Assembly (NCBI GenBank): GCA_017311315.1
Contig: CM029610.1
Span: 11,422,728 to 11,486,727 of the forward strand
Direction: 5' to 3'
Source: Dendrocalamus latiflorus
Taxonomy: Eukaryota > Streptophyta > Magnoliopsida > Poales > Poaceae
Length of the DNA stretch: 64,000 nt
In this document: one piece after another, positions 45,306 through 56,296 of the stretch
Position numbering within the stretch: position 1 is the first letter of the stretch
How the letters are laid out: the number at the start of each line of letters is the position of its first letter
The notes under the pieces: generated by a model
The model's input: the letters and a program-made list of their open reading frames with translations, nothing else
Told to the model about the DNA's origin: nothing
Database searches by the model: none
Translations under genes and position numbers: made by a program

Positions 45306-45597
45306 GGCCGGTACTACCGCAGTTAAAACGGCCGGAACTACCGCCCTACCAACGGTCACAAGAAACTAGCCATTGGAGCCAAATCCGGAACTACCGGAGT
45401 ACAAATCGCGGAACTACCGGTTTTCCCGAGGCTAAGTCATTCAAAAAATCGCTCTCTGGAAAAAACATTCCGCTCGGAATCCGGAACTTCCGGAATCGCG
45501 GAACTACCGGAAAATTCGGAACTACCGCAGTACAAATCGCGGAACTTCCGCAAAATCCGGAACTACCGCAGTACAAATCGCGGTACTTCCGTTTTCC
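45306..45597. repeat. Cluster of about ten CGGAACTACCG motifs
   Basis: Variants of CGGAACTACCG or CGGAACTTCCG recur about every 25-35 bp, often paired as CCGCAGTACAAATCGCGG. Each motif is a near-palindrome. The cluster lies inside the solo LTR. Confidence 0.85.
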
Positions 45598-45834
45598 GGT
45601 TTTTCAGCACAGACGACACTCGGAAAAACGGTCATAACTTTTGACTCCGATGTCGGAATTGAGTGATCTTGGACTCTATGGAAAGCTTATTCAGAGGGCT
45701 ACACAACCCACCTATTTGCATGATCTCAAACACATTAGATCAATGCAGAAATCACAAGACATCCAAAGAGTCACTATCACGGTCTAATATCAAAGGAAAT
45801 AGCGACAAATAATTTTAGACCACGCCAAGGGATA

Positions 45835-46098
45835 ATGCATGATCTCCAACTTTTGCAAAACACATTTGCAAACTTAGATCATGCTACAAGGATTAGGTAC
45901 ATGGACTTCTCACATTTGCAAAATATATTCGCAAACCTAAGTCACATGCCACAAGGATTATATATGAGTTTCAACCATTTGCAAAACACATTTGCAAATA
46001 TAAGCCTCATATCACAAAGAATGAAAACATGGACTTCAAGCACTTGCAAAACACATTCGCAATGCATAGTCTCATGTTGCAAAGATTTCAACACATGA
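45835..46098 (+). repeat. Four copies of a 63-bp unit
   Basis: TTTGCAAAACACATTTGCAA recurs at about 45851, 45913, 45977 and 46041. The 63-bp period equals 21 codons, so one plus-strand frame stays open and would encode a repeat of HLQNTFANLSH. I take this as a consequence of the repeat, not as a gene. Confidence 0.8.
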
Positions 46099-46284
46099 GC
46101 TAGACGTGGTGAGGTTTGAGCTATCAACACATGATGAGACTCAAACTACTAGACATGACCCCTCTTAATAGTACGGCAACCTAAACTAGCAATCCGGTCT
46201 TCCAACCAAACACCAAGACCGGTAAAAAACTAGGAACACATCCTTACCCCTAGCTAGTCATACCTTTGCCTTGGGTCATTGTCT

Positions 46285-46520
46285 CGATATGCATCAACTC
46301 ATGATGCATCCTTTTCTTCAACTTCATCAACACATGATGATCTTCACTTGATCAACACATGATCAATCTTTGACATGCTTCAACACATGAAGCATCTTCT
46401 TCTCGATGGCCTTCAACACATGAAGCCTTTGTCTTGATAGCCTTCAACAAATGAAGCTACCTCTTCTTCATCAACTTTGACTTGATGACCTTCAACTCAT
46501 GAAGTCATCCCAAATCATCC
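46285..46520. repeat. Loose CAACACATGAAGC repeats in the solo LTR
   Basis: CAACACATGA(A/T)G(C/A) and CTTGATG phrases recur about every 25-40 bp. This appears to be part of the LTR's own repetitive structure. Confidence 0.65.
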
Positions 46521-47449
46521 TTATTTGTGGAACCTAACCTATTCATCCAACTCATGGAAAATGTTAGTCCACAAAACAATTGTCATCGATTACCAAACTT
46601 CACCATTAACACATAATGGAGGGACAGGATTCAACAATCTTCCCTTTTTGGTAATTCATGACAATCTCAACAAATCATGAGATATAAGATTGATTTGCGA
46701 GTATACACATTGTACACAACAAATGTATACTCTATGATAAGCTTTAATCAAAACTTACTTATCCGGTTGTCATAAATCATTCATCCATCAACACATAATG
46801 GAGAAGCTAGATGACAACCCGATTACACATGAGTATATATGAACTACACAAGATATATATATACTCAAGAATGTATTTCCAAGTAAAGATCCTAAATATG
46901 CATATTAAAAGAAGCATGGATCAATACTTATGAAACTCCAAAATATATAGAGAGCTCCCCCTAAATGTGTGCATACAAGTGTATATAGTTAAGACATATG
47001 CACATATTCATTTTAGACTAATTGAAGAGTTCAATCTATATTTTGGATCTAAGGAATGCATTTGTAAATGAGAAAGCGATTTCGAATGCATACCTCTTTG
47101 ATTTCACCTTTTCATCCAAATGAGACTAACCAAAGATAAACTCAAATAAACATATTAGTCTCATAAATTCATTTATCATTTTCACCAAAACATTATAAAG
47201 TATATGTCATTAATATCATAATGTCATAATTGCATTTGTCATTAACACCAAAACCAACTTAAATGGAGCTTGATCTTTCAACGTCGACCTGTTCCAACAG
47301 AGTTGTAGCGATGTACGAAATCTATCGGTAGGAAGATCAATGTCGCACATACATATATAAATTAATAAGTTTGAAATAATTATCACAAGATTGACAAACC
47401 TTAAGATTGTTCTTTGTGGAACTGATAAGTAGTTATATATTGTGGCAAA

Positions 47450-48115
47450 CATAGTATTCGCAAGTGTTGTTGCCTGGCGGCTGCTGGTGGCACTGCAAAA
47501 ATAGAATTTATTAGTTTGAGATACATTACTACAAAGTGTTATATAGGATTAATGTGTACTAGCGAATACCGAAAAATCTAGAATGTGTCATAAGGCGTCG
47601 ATCTCTCCTTTGGATTTCCGTACCTTTGCAACAAACGTGGTGAACGACCTACATGATTCTAAAAAGTTAGCCTTAGTCATTGGAAAGGATGAAAAGACTA
47701 CAATAGATTTATTTATGGAGGAAATGCGTTTACATGTCGATTACTTGTCGGACAACTGTGTAGTCGGTTTTGTTCTTCTTTAGGAAATCAAGGTATATTA
47801 CCATATTCTATTTTGGTACAATTACAATTATAATTCAGTGGAACCTACACAGGTATGTCATGGTCATTAAACCTAACTTTGCGTTGCTTATAAAGTACAA
47901 ATCATCAAGTATAGTCACTAACGTAATACTTACCCCTCGTTGTAGGGCATAAGTATGAATTTCTTGTCACGATGACCCTCTAATACCTTCATAATGTAAT
48001 TCTCGATGAAGGATGCATCCTCCTCGATGATATCTATAGCGACCAAGCGTGGGTCGAGGAAACCAACCGGTGATTTCGTTAATCTGGCTCCACTCATCAT
48101 GTATACACACACAAA
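47450..48115 (-). pseudogene. Ulp1-like (C48) protease remnant of CACTA element B
   Basis: The minus-strand segment VGFLDPRLVAIDIIEEDASF followed by KKFILMPYNEG resembles the start of the Ulp1-like catalytic domain found in grass CACTA elements. Downstream, about 47510-47450 aligns with the CGFYVC region of element C but has decayed. Frames are broken, so no protein is expected. Confidence 0.6.
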
Positions 48116-49400
48116 AGTAATGAGTTATATATGACATTTATAGGCATTATATAAACGTAGGCTGTGATTGTACATACTTACAGTATCCAGCATCGAATGA
48201 GTGAGGCGTCGAGCGTGTCGAGTGTAAAGAGAAAGAATAAGTTTTTGAAGGTCACCATGAAGATACAGTCATGAATATTGTGCGATAGATGATACAGTAT
48301 GAACTTGATGTTGACACCCGAGCGCCATTGTTCCTTCTGCTTGTTGGCCTAGAATCATGTGTTTTTTCACTAAGATGTGCTTATGGTCCGTAACATGTTC
48401 GTAATTTGGACAATTAGAACAAGCTTATGTAGATGAAGTTGTGATCCCACATCTCCAACATTATATCAGTAGATGGTCCCCGTTTGGTTTAACTTAACTG
48501 TGGCTTCTATTCATGTAGTAATGCAATAACCACATTGATTACGTGGACTTATCCATCAACTAGCACGCAATATGCATCTATAGATCTGTCAATTGTTTCC
48601 CTACTCACAAACCATTCAGTTCTTTTTTTTACCGTTCGATGGACATCAACAGCCCACATCCAACCACCCCTTCATACATAACTTGCATGTTGCCTACAAC
48701 CCTAACGCAAGCCACCCTGCACACTACCTCTCCGCCGCCTCACCGGTGCCACCATGGACCACCGAGAGCGCTCCCTACACCTCCCGATGTGGTTGCCACC
48801 GCTGCCCACCTCCTCTACCACCACCCTGTTGTCGCCCCTTCTTCCTTGTCTCCAATGGCCTCTCCTGCACCTCCTCTTTCTTGCCGTCGCCTTTGGCGAC
48901 GGGTGGTGGTGCCTTTCTCCTTAATATAAAGAGAAGAAGGGAGGTAGGACAGGGCATTTAGCAGCATGTGTGCACAGTGGGGTAACATTCTTCGTCAGCG
49001 GTGGTGAGCTAACTTCGCCAGAGCGCATGCTCAGCACTCACAGAGGGCATTGTCGGCGGTTGCTATGGCGCTCGCGTACACTCGGCCTATGTTGTCGCTG
49101 GAGCTTGGGCATAGTAGTGCAGTGGTTGACCTCGCTAGGGAAGAACAAGACCAACAGCCAAAACATGAATCTTCAATCAGATTGAATTGTTTGAAATTTG
49201 ACTGATTTTGTACAAATATCATGAGACAGAATTTTAACATCTCCATTTACAAAAATGGCTTTACTAATTCAATACCTAAATTTGCAATGTAGCAAGCCTA
49301 AAATTGCAGTATCAGGTAATGTGCAATTTTAGCACATCTTTACTTGTATAACTACAATGGCAATAGAGGGGGTGATGGTGCATCAAAAATTTTCCTCAAG
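48116..49400. other. Probable CACTA element B interior, no intact gene
   Basis: AT-rich to 48640, then a CCACC-rich stretch to about 48900 with plus-strand frames of low complexity that match no known protein. I see no terminal repeat that would close the element. Confidence 0.4.
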
Positions 49401-51300
49401 TATTCTCAAATCTTTGCTCCACTAATGACTGGAAGCTAAGAAGACCAGATTAGCACACCTAGAAAAAATCACAAAAGTGCGGAGTAAAACGGAGTTCAAC
49501 ATTAGGCAACTGGACATACCACCATTTACCCAGCAATTTGTACCAGCCGACGGACTAACCGCCACTACGGCACCAGTCAGACCGGCCTCTGGTATGACCG
49601 CTCACAAGGGTGCGATCTGACCGCCCCCTGTTCCAGAAGATGAACAACAGCTCAAGCCAAAACACAAAAAGGTGCAATCTCCAAAATATAAGTTCAAATG
49701 ACTTAAAACTTTGCACATACCTTACCAAGTATGTCAAAACCTAATACATCTAAGGATTGTGTGGATCTTGGCCAAAATTGTAACCCTTTCTTGAAACAAG
49801 CAAGATTGCACCAAAATTGAGCAAAACTCATAAACTTAGTATACGACTTGCTCATGGGTTAAGGATGGCCAAGATGGCTCTAAATATATTCTCACGTATC
49901 ACAACAAGTTAGAACACTCAAAGATTTGAGGTCACAACTCTTGGATCAAGATATCATAAGAAGTGCTCGAAATCAAGCCAAACCAGGCAAACTCCTAAAT
50001 CTTGCTAAAACAAGTTCATAGATGGATGATATATATATCAAGAGGCATTACCATCTCTTGCACATCTATGGAACTGACAAGATCAAGAGAGAAGATAGGA
50101 GAGCAAAAACTCCAACCAAAACAAGTGCAAAACCAACAAGATCAAGAACACACCATAGATAAGGAGCAAGGTTGATCTATTACAGCTTGTAGATGAATGT
50201 TTTACTACCACCCCGTTTAGAGGATAAGAGAGCACACCACAACACTCACACTCTCAAACCCTAACATTAGACCACAAGGTTGAAATAATTGGCTAGATGG
50301 TTGGATGGTTGATTTACAAGCTTCCATCCTAACCCGTTAAATAAATGAGGTAACCAGCCCACATTTAACCCTAATAGATGCTATCCACTAACATATTTGG
50401 GGAAAACTATTAACCCCACATAATACGAGTTTTACTCACACACCATGTTTTTTGAAGTACATGAGTCTGAATCCACTAAGTTTTCTTCCTTTGATCCACT
50501 TGATTTTCTCAACATCTTCTTGACCTAAACCACTTTCCCAAGAGCTGTTCAAATACCGCAGCCATTTTTTATGCAACACAGTTTTTTGCATTTGGCATTC
50601 TTACCAAAATACCCTTCCTTACTCGGTCTTCATTTTCTCTTACAAGCAATTGTCATACTTGCCATGTATAGATGCACCAATTGCTTGCCAGTTGCCACGC
50701 ATCAACAAGTCTCTTCTATTTCGATTCGACTGGATCACACCTCACTTGGACTGATCAAACCACATTGTACTACCTGTCGCACGAACATTTCTATCAATAT
50801 TTTTCACCTTCCTTATGCCATGCTTGAGTTTATCCATCTCACTTGGCATCCTTAACTGTTTTGAGCTTTGGCTCCTCCATGCGCATAGCTTCGATCCTCA
50901 TTGTTTACCATGATCAACTCCAAGCTTCCCTTCACATCCAAAGATAAAGAAATCATTTTAAACATAAGTTCTTCACAATTTGACCGCACATTAGTCAAAA
51001 CATACTTCATGTAATATTAATGTACTGACCAAACATATATCAAATTATCCCAAAACTAAATTCCCAAAATTCGAGAAATTTTGCTTCAGGACTTGTTTGA
51101 CCACCAACCAGAGGCTGGATAGACCGATTAAGCATAGTGCAAATGACCCTCTCTAGAATAATGCAACTGCCAACAAATCTCTGGTCATACCGCTCGGCGA
51201 TCAGATCACCGCGATCTGACCGGCAACACACTAGCAATTTGACCGACAACTAGCCAACAGTCAGACCGGTTTGTTTGATAATAAACCTGACAAAATACAA
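49401..51300. repeat. LTR-like repeat, unclassified
   Basis: The sequence has the style of long Copia LTRs: AAGATCAAGA-rich text plus two patches of TCTGACCG and GGTCATACCGC motifs (49550-49630 and 51180-51265). No edges or target duplication were found and no coding domain is seen. Confidence 0.4.
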
Positions 51301-51492
51301 GCTTTGCAAAATTAATATTTCAGCTCTATAAACTTGGTAATGGTTCTTCACAACATTATTCTAGACCCTCTTACATGGTCTCTCATTACTACAACTTTTA
51401 GTTATATTTGTTTTTGTATTTGTAGGGTTCATCTCATATTATTTTTGTCTAGGTTGGAGGTTTTTTGTCTGATTTTTTTATCTTTGTATTTC

Positions 51493-52204
51493 AAGAAAAT
51501 TGATTCTATGCCACTGAATAGCATTCGCTTGCCATTAGTGCACCCTTAGTAGAGGCTGTTATCTTCTCAAAAAGACCAAAATGCCCCTACCAAAAGACCG
51601 AAGAGAAATTTATTTAAAATAGGAAACAATCTCTAGAAATTATGAAAATTTACAGGGGTATTGTTCAATATATCATTGAGCTAGGAAAAACATATATTTA
51701 AAAGCACTGTTAAAAGATAATTTTCAGACTTTTAATTTAAATGCCAATAAAGGCCACTTTTTATAAACAAAGATAAAATGAGGTCTAAAATTTTTGAAAT
51801 AATTCTCACATGCTCCTAAGATGTTAAATAGCTCCCTAAAATTATTATTTTGCATTTTTATAATGTGAACTTGTCCTAGTTTAGGTTGATTTTGGAGTTG
51901 AATTTGAAAAATGGAAGGGTCACTTTATGAAATTTTATATTTGAGTTGTATACTACCCAATATTCCACCAAATTTTTTTAGTATTTTTAGCTAAACCAAT
52001 TTATCCTAATTTAATTTTTTATAACATGGGTAGTTTTTGAACTGAGGGCAAAATCATCTTTTTCCAGAGGCAAGCGAACCCTAATTGATGGTAATGGCAT
52101 ATAATTAAATTTCGGTGCAATTTGATAGCATGTAATAGTGGGAGTATTTTTAGTCGTATTTTGTAGAAGAGGATGCTACTCAGTAGCATAGAATTAATTT
52201 TCTC
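51493..52204. mobile_element. Mutator-like non-autonomous element, 712 bp
   Basis: The left end AAGAAAATTGATTCTATG and, inverted from the right, GAGAAAATTAATTCTATG extend into about 32 bp of inverted similarity. An exact 9-bp duplication, TTGTATTTC, flanks it (51484-51492 and 52205-52213). No transposase is present. Second inverted segments (TTCGCTTGCC) lie further in. Confidence 0.83.
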
Positions 52205-52213
52205 TTGTATTTC

Positions 52214-52698
52214 ATAGGAGTTCACTTTTTGTTCTAGGGGTGAGAAGGTAGGTTATATGTAGGAAGTTTGGGGGCTATGACTTATGAGAGTGGTCAGATA
52301 TCCATGCAGGGGTTGAAAGCTTGGTTGGTAGACAACCCCTTCCTTAAATTATTTTTACAACGCTACAGAAACAAACTACGCAACCGATCTACTGATTTCT
52401 CAATGAACATCTTCGAATGATGTGCTGTCAGTCGGCACCCAAAAAGAAAAAAAAGAACAGAACAACAATTGTGCTAGTCTCTCATTTCACATGTGACAAT
52501 CTTTGCGCCACATCTCAATATCTTGAAGTCGAAAATGTAATCTGCCAGGAAAAAATGTAGAAATACTGATAATAAAAACCTTCTCAAAATATTTGCAATA
52601 CCATTCCAGAATAATTACTTGCATCACAAATATGGCATTTGCTCAATTTTTGCAAGGAATGTTTTCATTCAAGCTAGACGAGCGGTAACTAGCTTACA
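52214..52698. other. 3' flank of the second RING-H2 gene
   Basis: AT-rich and without coding content. It probably includes the 3' untranslated region of the minus-strand gene. Confidence 0.4.
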
Positions 52699-53307
52699 TC
52701 ACAAATCGACGTTCAGCACTACCTCCGGTGGCCGTTCCGCCGGCGGCAGCACGCTGCACCGGCAAACTGGGCACGTCGGGTGCCCGCGCAGCCACTGGTT
52801 GACGCAATCCCTGTGGAACACGTGCAGGCACACCGACAGCCGCCGCACCATCTCCCCCTTCTCCACCTCCCCGAGGCACACCGCGCACTCGGCGTCGCTG
52901 TCCCGGTGCTCGTAGCCCGGGATGCCGTCCGCGGCGAGAGCGGCCTGCAGCTCGCCGCCGGCCATCACCGTCTCCTCAGGGTGGCGGAGGTCGTGCGACA
53001 CTTCCCGCGGCGATTCTCGGCCGCCGGCGTCCCGCTGCTGGCCGTCGCCGCGTGCCTCCGTCGACGCCGACAGCCAGCGGGGCCAGGGCGGCCTCTTGAG
53101 GTCGGCGTAGAAGCGGCAGCAGAGGATGAGGCTCACGGTGGTGCATAAGGCGGCGAACATGGCGAAGAAGATGGCGTCGCCGGAGTGCGGCCGCTTGACG
53201 AGGTGGAGGACGGCGACCGGCGCGGTGATGAACCCGCTGGCGAAGATGGCGTGCGCGACGGCGAAGTCGCAGCTCCACCGGTAGCAGGTGTCCGGCGGGA
53301 CGGGCAT
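52699..53307 (-). CDS. ATL-type RING-H2 protein, 202 aa
   Basis: A single-exon gene of the same general layout as the one at 42038-42577. I start at the ATG at 53307 (MPVPPDTCYRW); the frame is open further upstream but without an ATG nearby. Two hydrophobic segments lie at about 14-38 and 46-66. A conserved linker (GELQAALAADGIPGY, about 118-132) precedes the RING-H2 domain at 141-183: CAVCLGEV, CLHVFHRDC, QWLRGHPTCPVCR. The ligand spacing C-x2-C-x15-C-x-H-x2-H-x2-C-x10-C-x2-C is complete. It is a predicted membrane-anchored E3 ubiquitin ligase with no readable substrate. It and its neighbour may be tandem paralogs pushed apart by transposons. Confidence 0.87.
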   Translation of the reverse strand: MPVPPDTCYRWSCDFAVAHAIFASGFITAPVAVLHLVKRPHSGDAIFFAMFAALCTTVSLILCCRFYADLKRPPWPRWLSASTEARGDGQQRDAGGRESPREVSHDLRHPEETVMAGGELQAALAADGIPGYEHRDSDAECAVCLGEVEKGEMVRRLSVCLHVFHRDCVNQWLRGHPTCPVCRCSVLPPAERPPEVVLNVDL

Positions 53308-54059
53308 GCGCGCGTACTTCTGCTGCAACGTTCGTGCACACTCCTCTACGCGAAATTGCCAAGCTTGATTTGGCCTTTAGGTTAAATTAACTCTCAATCA
53401 TGCGGATGGATATATTAGTTTTACATGCTAGAACGAAGGCGAGTTAAATTTAAGGCGCGCGCGCGGTAAATAATTTAGCTGCTTGGACGTACTACATCTC
53501 AGGGTCCGTCTACTTCCTTGTAAGATGCGGCGCTTAGCTGGCAGATGCAAACTATTGAGCTTGTGCGCGTTTTGTATTTGTTTAGATTGTAGTGTATGTT
53601 TGTACGTCTTAAGAGTATATCTTTGCTTCTTCCTTTTTCAGTGCATAACATAGTTGTCACAATCAGGGAATACAATTTCAGGCTGGTTTTCTCTGCTCAC
53701 CCTGAATAAAAAAATAATCTAGTTAAAATATTTGACCTATGTTTAGTTTTTTCAGCCTGAATTCACCAAGCCACCACCTCATCTCCTCATCTCAAGTATC
53801 AAAGTACCAAACCGTCCCGACTCCTCATTTTTGGTAGACCCCCGACAACTCCCCATCCCTCACTCACCCCATCTCTGCCTCAAAATTTTCGCTGGCATCA
53901 CCCATTCTGTGGGGACCCTGGGCACGCAGAACACCTGTAGTCACCATATATATTTTGTACTAGTCCTATAATCAGTAGTCAGTACATATATTCACAATAT
54001 TGAGATCACGTCCATACACATCGTATATATTTAATTTATGACAAAGGGATGAATACATA
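53308..54059. other. Upstream region of the second RING-H2 gene
   Basis: Mixed sequence with no gene. It should contain the promoter of the minus-strand gene; no motif stands out. Confidence 0.4.
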
Positions 54060-54749
54060 CACTACTATAGAAAAGCTCATCACAGGCAGTTCGAAATCGT
54101 CCTCACAGACGGTTTCTGAACCGTCTGAATTTATGTGTTTGTGATAATAAGTGGTTATCATAGACAGCTCTCAAACTATCTGTGATAATTACAACACAGA
54201 CGGGTTTTTGAAAAAAAATCGTCTGTGATATATCAAGTATCACAGCCGGCTAATACCAAAAACCATCTGTGATATGCCATATATCACAGATGGTTCTCGG
54301 ACATAGCCGTTTGTGATATCTCAGTTATCATAGATGGTTAATACTTAAAATCGTCTGTGATGGCTATTTAAATACCTATATTATTTCTTGTTTTTTGGCT
54401 AGCATCAGGAAATGCTAGCCATGTCCTTTGAAAACAAGCAAACAGATCACATATATAGTACACGACAATCATTGCACAGATCTCAACTAAATGATGTACA
54501 TTTGAATGAATTATTTGATTAAGCACAATTGAGTGATTACAATTGTATCAAATGTTTCAACATCTAATCATTACCAGGGTAAAACTCTCCAATCTTGTTT
54601 ATGACATCTGCTATCAAGATTGGGAGAGCTTTTCTCGAAGTTTGGCAAGTTTGTCAAGATCGATTGCACTTTTATTGAATTCCACGCGCTGTCGCTAGGA
54701 GTAGTGTTAAGTCATTAGCATATATAAATATATAAATTGATAATCACAA

Positions 54750-55490
54750 AATAATTATTGGTAGGTTGATAAACCTTTGGATCATTCGTCTTAGCGTCCA
54801 TAATTTCCTCCATATGGCGGCAAACGTAGAAGCCACATACATTGCCCTGTAGCTGCTGGTGGCACTGCAAAAATAAAATTACATACATATGTATTGGCAG
54901 TTCTAGGGGCATTATAATGAAGTATGATATATGATTGTTGTGTTGTAGCGGGTACTGAAAATCGCGTCCAGTGTCGTAGTGTGGTGCTGGATTCCTTGTA
55001 TCTCCCTCCTTGGGCAACGTAAGCGCTAACGACCTACGTGGTTCCAAAAAGTTAGATTCGGCCATTGCAAATGATGGGAAGACTATAATAGAGTTATGTA
55101 TGAAGGAAATAAGTTTACCTATCAATTGTTTGTTGCACACAGTGAAGTCGTGGTTACTCCTAAGTAGAGAATCAATGTATATTATCTTGCTCCACATTGG
55201 TATAATCACAATAAGAATCTAGTGACCCCTAGTCATGTATGTCACCATAATGATTAATCCTAAGTTCATGTTGCGTATAAAGTATAAATGAAACTTATTT
55301 GATAACTAGTGAAACACTTACCCCTGGTTGAAGGGTACCATGATGTAGTCCTTATCACTGTGAGCAAGCGATCCCCTCGTTATGTAATCTTGGATGAAGG
55401 ATCCATTATCGCTGATGGATTGCTCAGAGACCAAGTGTGGGTCGAGGAAACCCACCAATTCTCACTATCGCCGGACTTGTTGGATCATTG
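54750..55490 (-). pseudogene. Ulp1-like (C48) protease remnant of CACTA element C
   Basis: On the minus strand, about 55460-55320 encodes GFLDPHLVSEQSISDNGSF then DYIMVPFNQG. About 54860-54780 encodes QLQGNVCGFYVCRHMEEIM. The cysteine in CGFYVC fits the catalytic cysteine of Ulp1-type SUMO proteases often carried by grass CACTA elements. The middle, around 55170-54930, is out of frame. I do not see an intact catalytic histidine. Confidence 0.7.
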
Positions 55491-56296
55491 ATCTATATAT
55501 ATGCAATGAGTTATGACATTTATCGGTGTTACGTGAATGTAGAACTTGATTGTAGAGTACACTTCCGTGGAGGAAATACACCTCCGTGTATCGCACGGTG
55601 AATCCACTGTGCCGGTTTGGCTTTATGTTAGACTTCTACATGTACCAAGTATGCAAAGTTCCGCAAACCAGTCCAAAGCTGGGTAATTGTGAATTAGGGA
55701 CCAACAACACTCCAAGCATGAACTTCCATTCCCTAGGAGGCACCTTAATCTTTTTTGATTTAGCTTTGGCGCCTCGCTTGTGATACATTTTCGGCGTCGC
55801 CTTCACAGGAGCCGATGCGCTGGTTTTCTGAAGAAGAGCTTAAGGTAGAGTCATAGAGCATTCTGTTTGATAGGGGACAGCATCCCCCTAGTGTCATGAT
55901 TTCTATGTTTAGGGGCCTCTCTAGCGGGACGGCCCTGAAAACATCATTAATCCAGTCCACCTAGACCTTCACGAAACAAGTCTCAAGCTGGGCATCGTTC
56001 ACCAATGTCCCTGGCAGGCATGGATACACCAACCATCGCCCAACGTCAACGGGAATGGAGCCAACAACCCTGATTCTCAGGATGCATGGTGTGGCCTCCC
56101 ACATAATGATACACGATGAGTTAAGGTATCCACTAAGTGTATCTATGTAGCATTCTAGAGATGTATATTACCTGGATGTTGTCGATAGGTAAATGGGCGT
56201 CGCTATGTTAAGAAAGTGGCGCGGACGTGCAGCTACTCTGACGTTGAGGGGACTAGGTACCGTAATAACGGGGATGGCTTGCGATTGGTTGCGGAC

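Larger units (their letters stand above)
44473..47280 (-). mobile_element. Solo LTR, 2,808 bp
   Basis: Termini TGTAAGATC and GATCTTTCA are inverted and start TG and end CA. An exact 5-bp duplication, ACGTC, flanks the unit (44468-44472 and 47281-47285). No primer binding site, gag or pol lies inside, so this is one LTR left after LTR-LTR recombination. Length and sequence style suggest a long-LTR Copia (SIRE-like) family. Orientation is minus, from homology of its 47280 end to the fragment at 11525. Internal short repeats are listed separately. Confidence 0.88.
42890..49400. mobile_element. CACTA element B (left end present, right end not found)
   Basis: The left terminus CACTACTACACAAAAAG is followed by subterminal ATCACAAACGATT and ACCGTTTGTGAT-like repeats to about 43150. 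Removing the hAT element (43210-44209) and the solo LTR (44473-47280) leaves a sequence that aligns with CACTA element C at 54060 onward, including a minus-strand Ulp1-like remnant (47450-48115). I find no right terminal or subterminal repeats before 51300, so the right part is probably lost. The end coordinate is a rough limit. Confidence 0.65.

Noticed and set aside
53308..53328. Upstream extension of the second RING-H2 gene
   Set aside because: The extra seven codons have no ATG start; the first in-frame ATG is at 53307.
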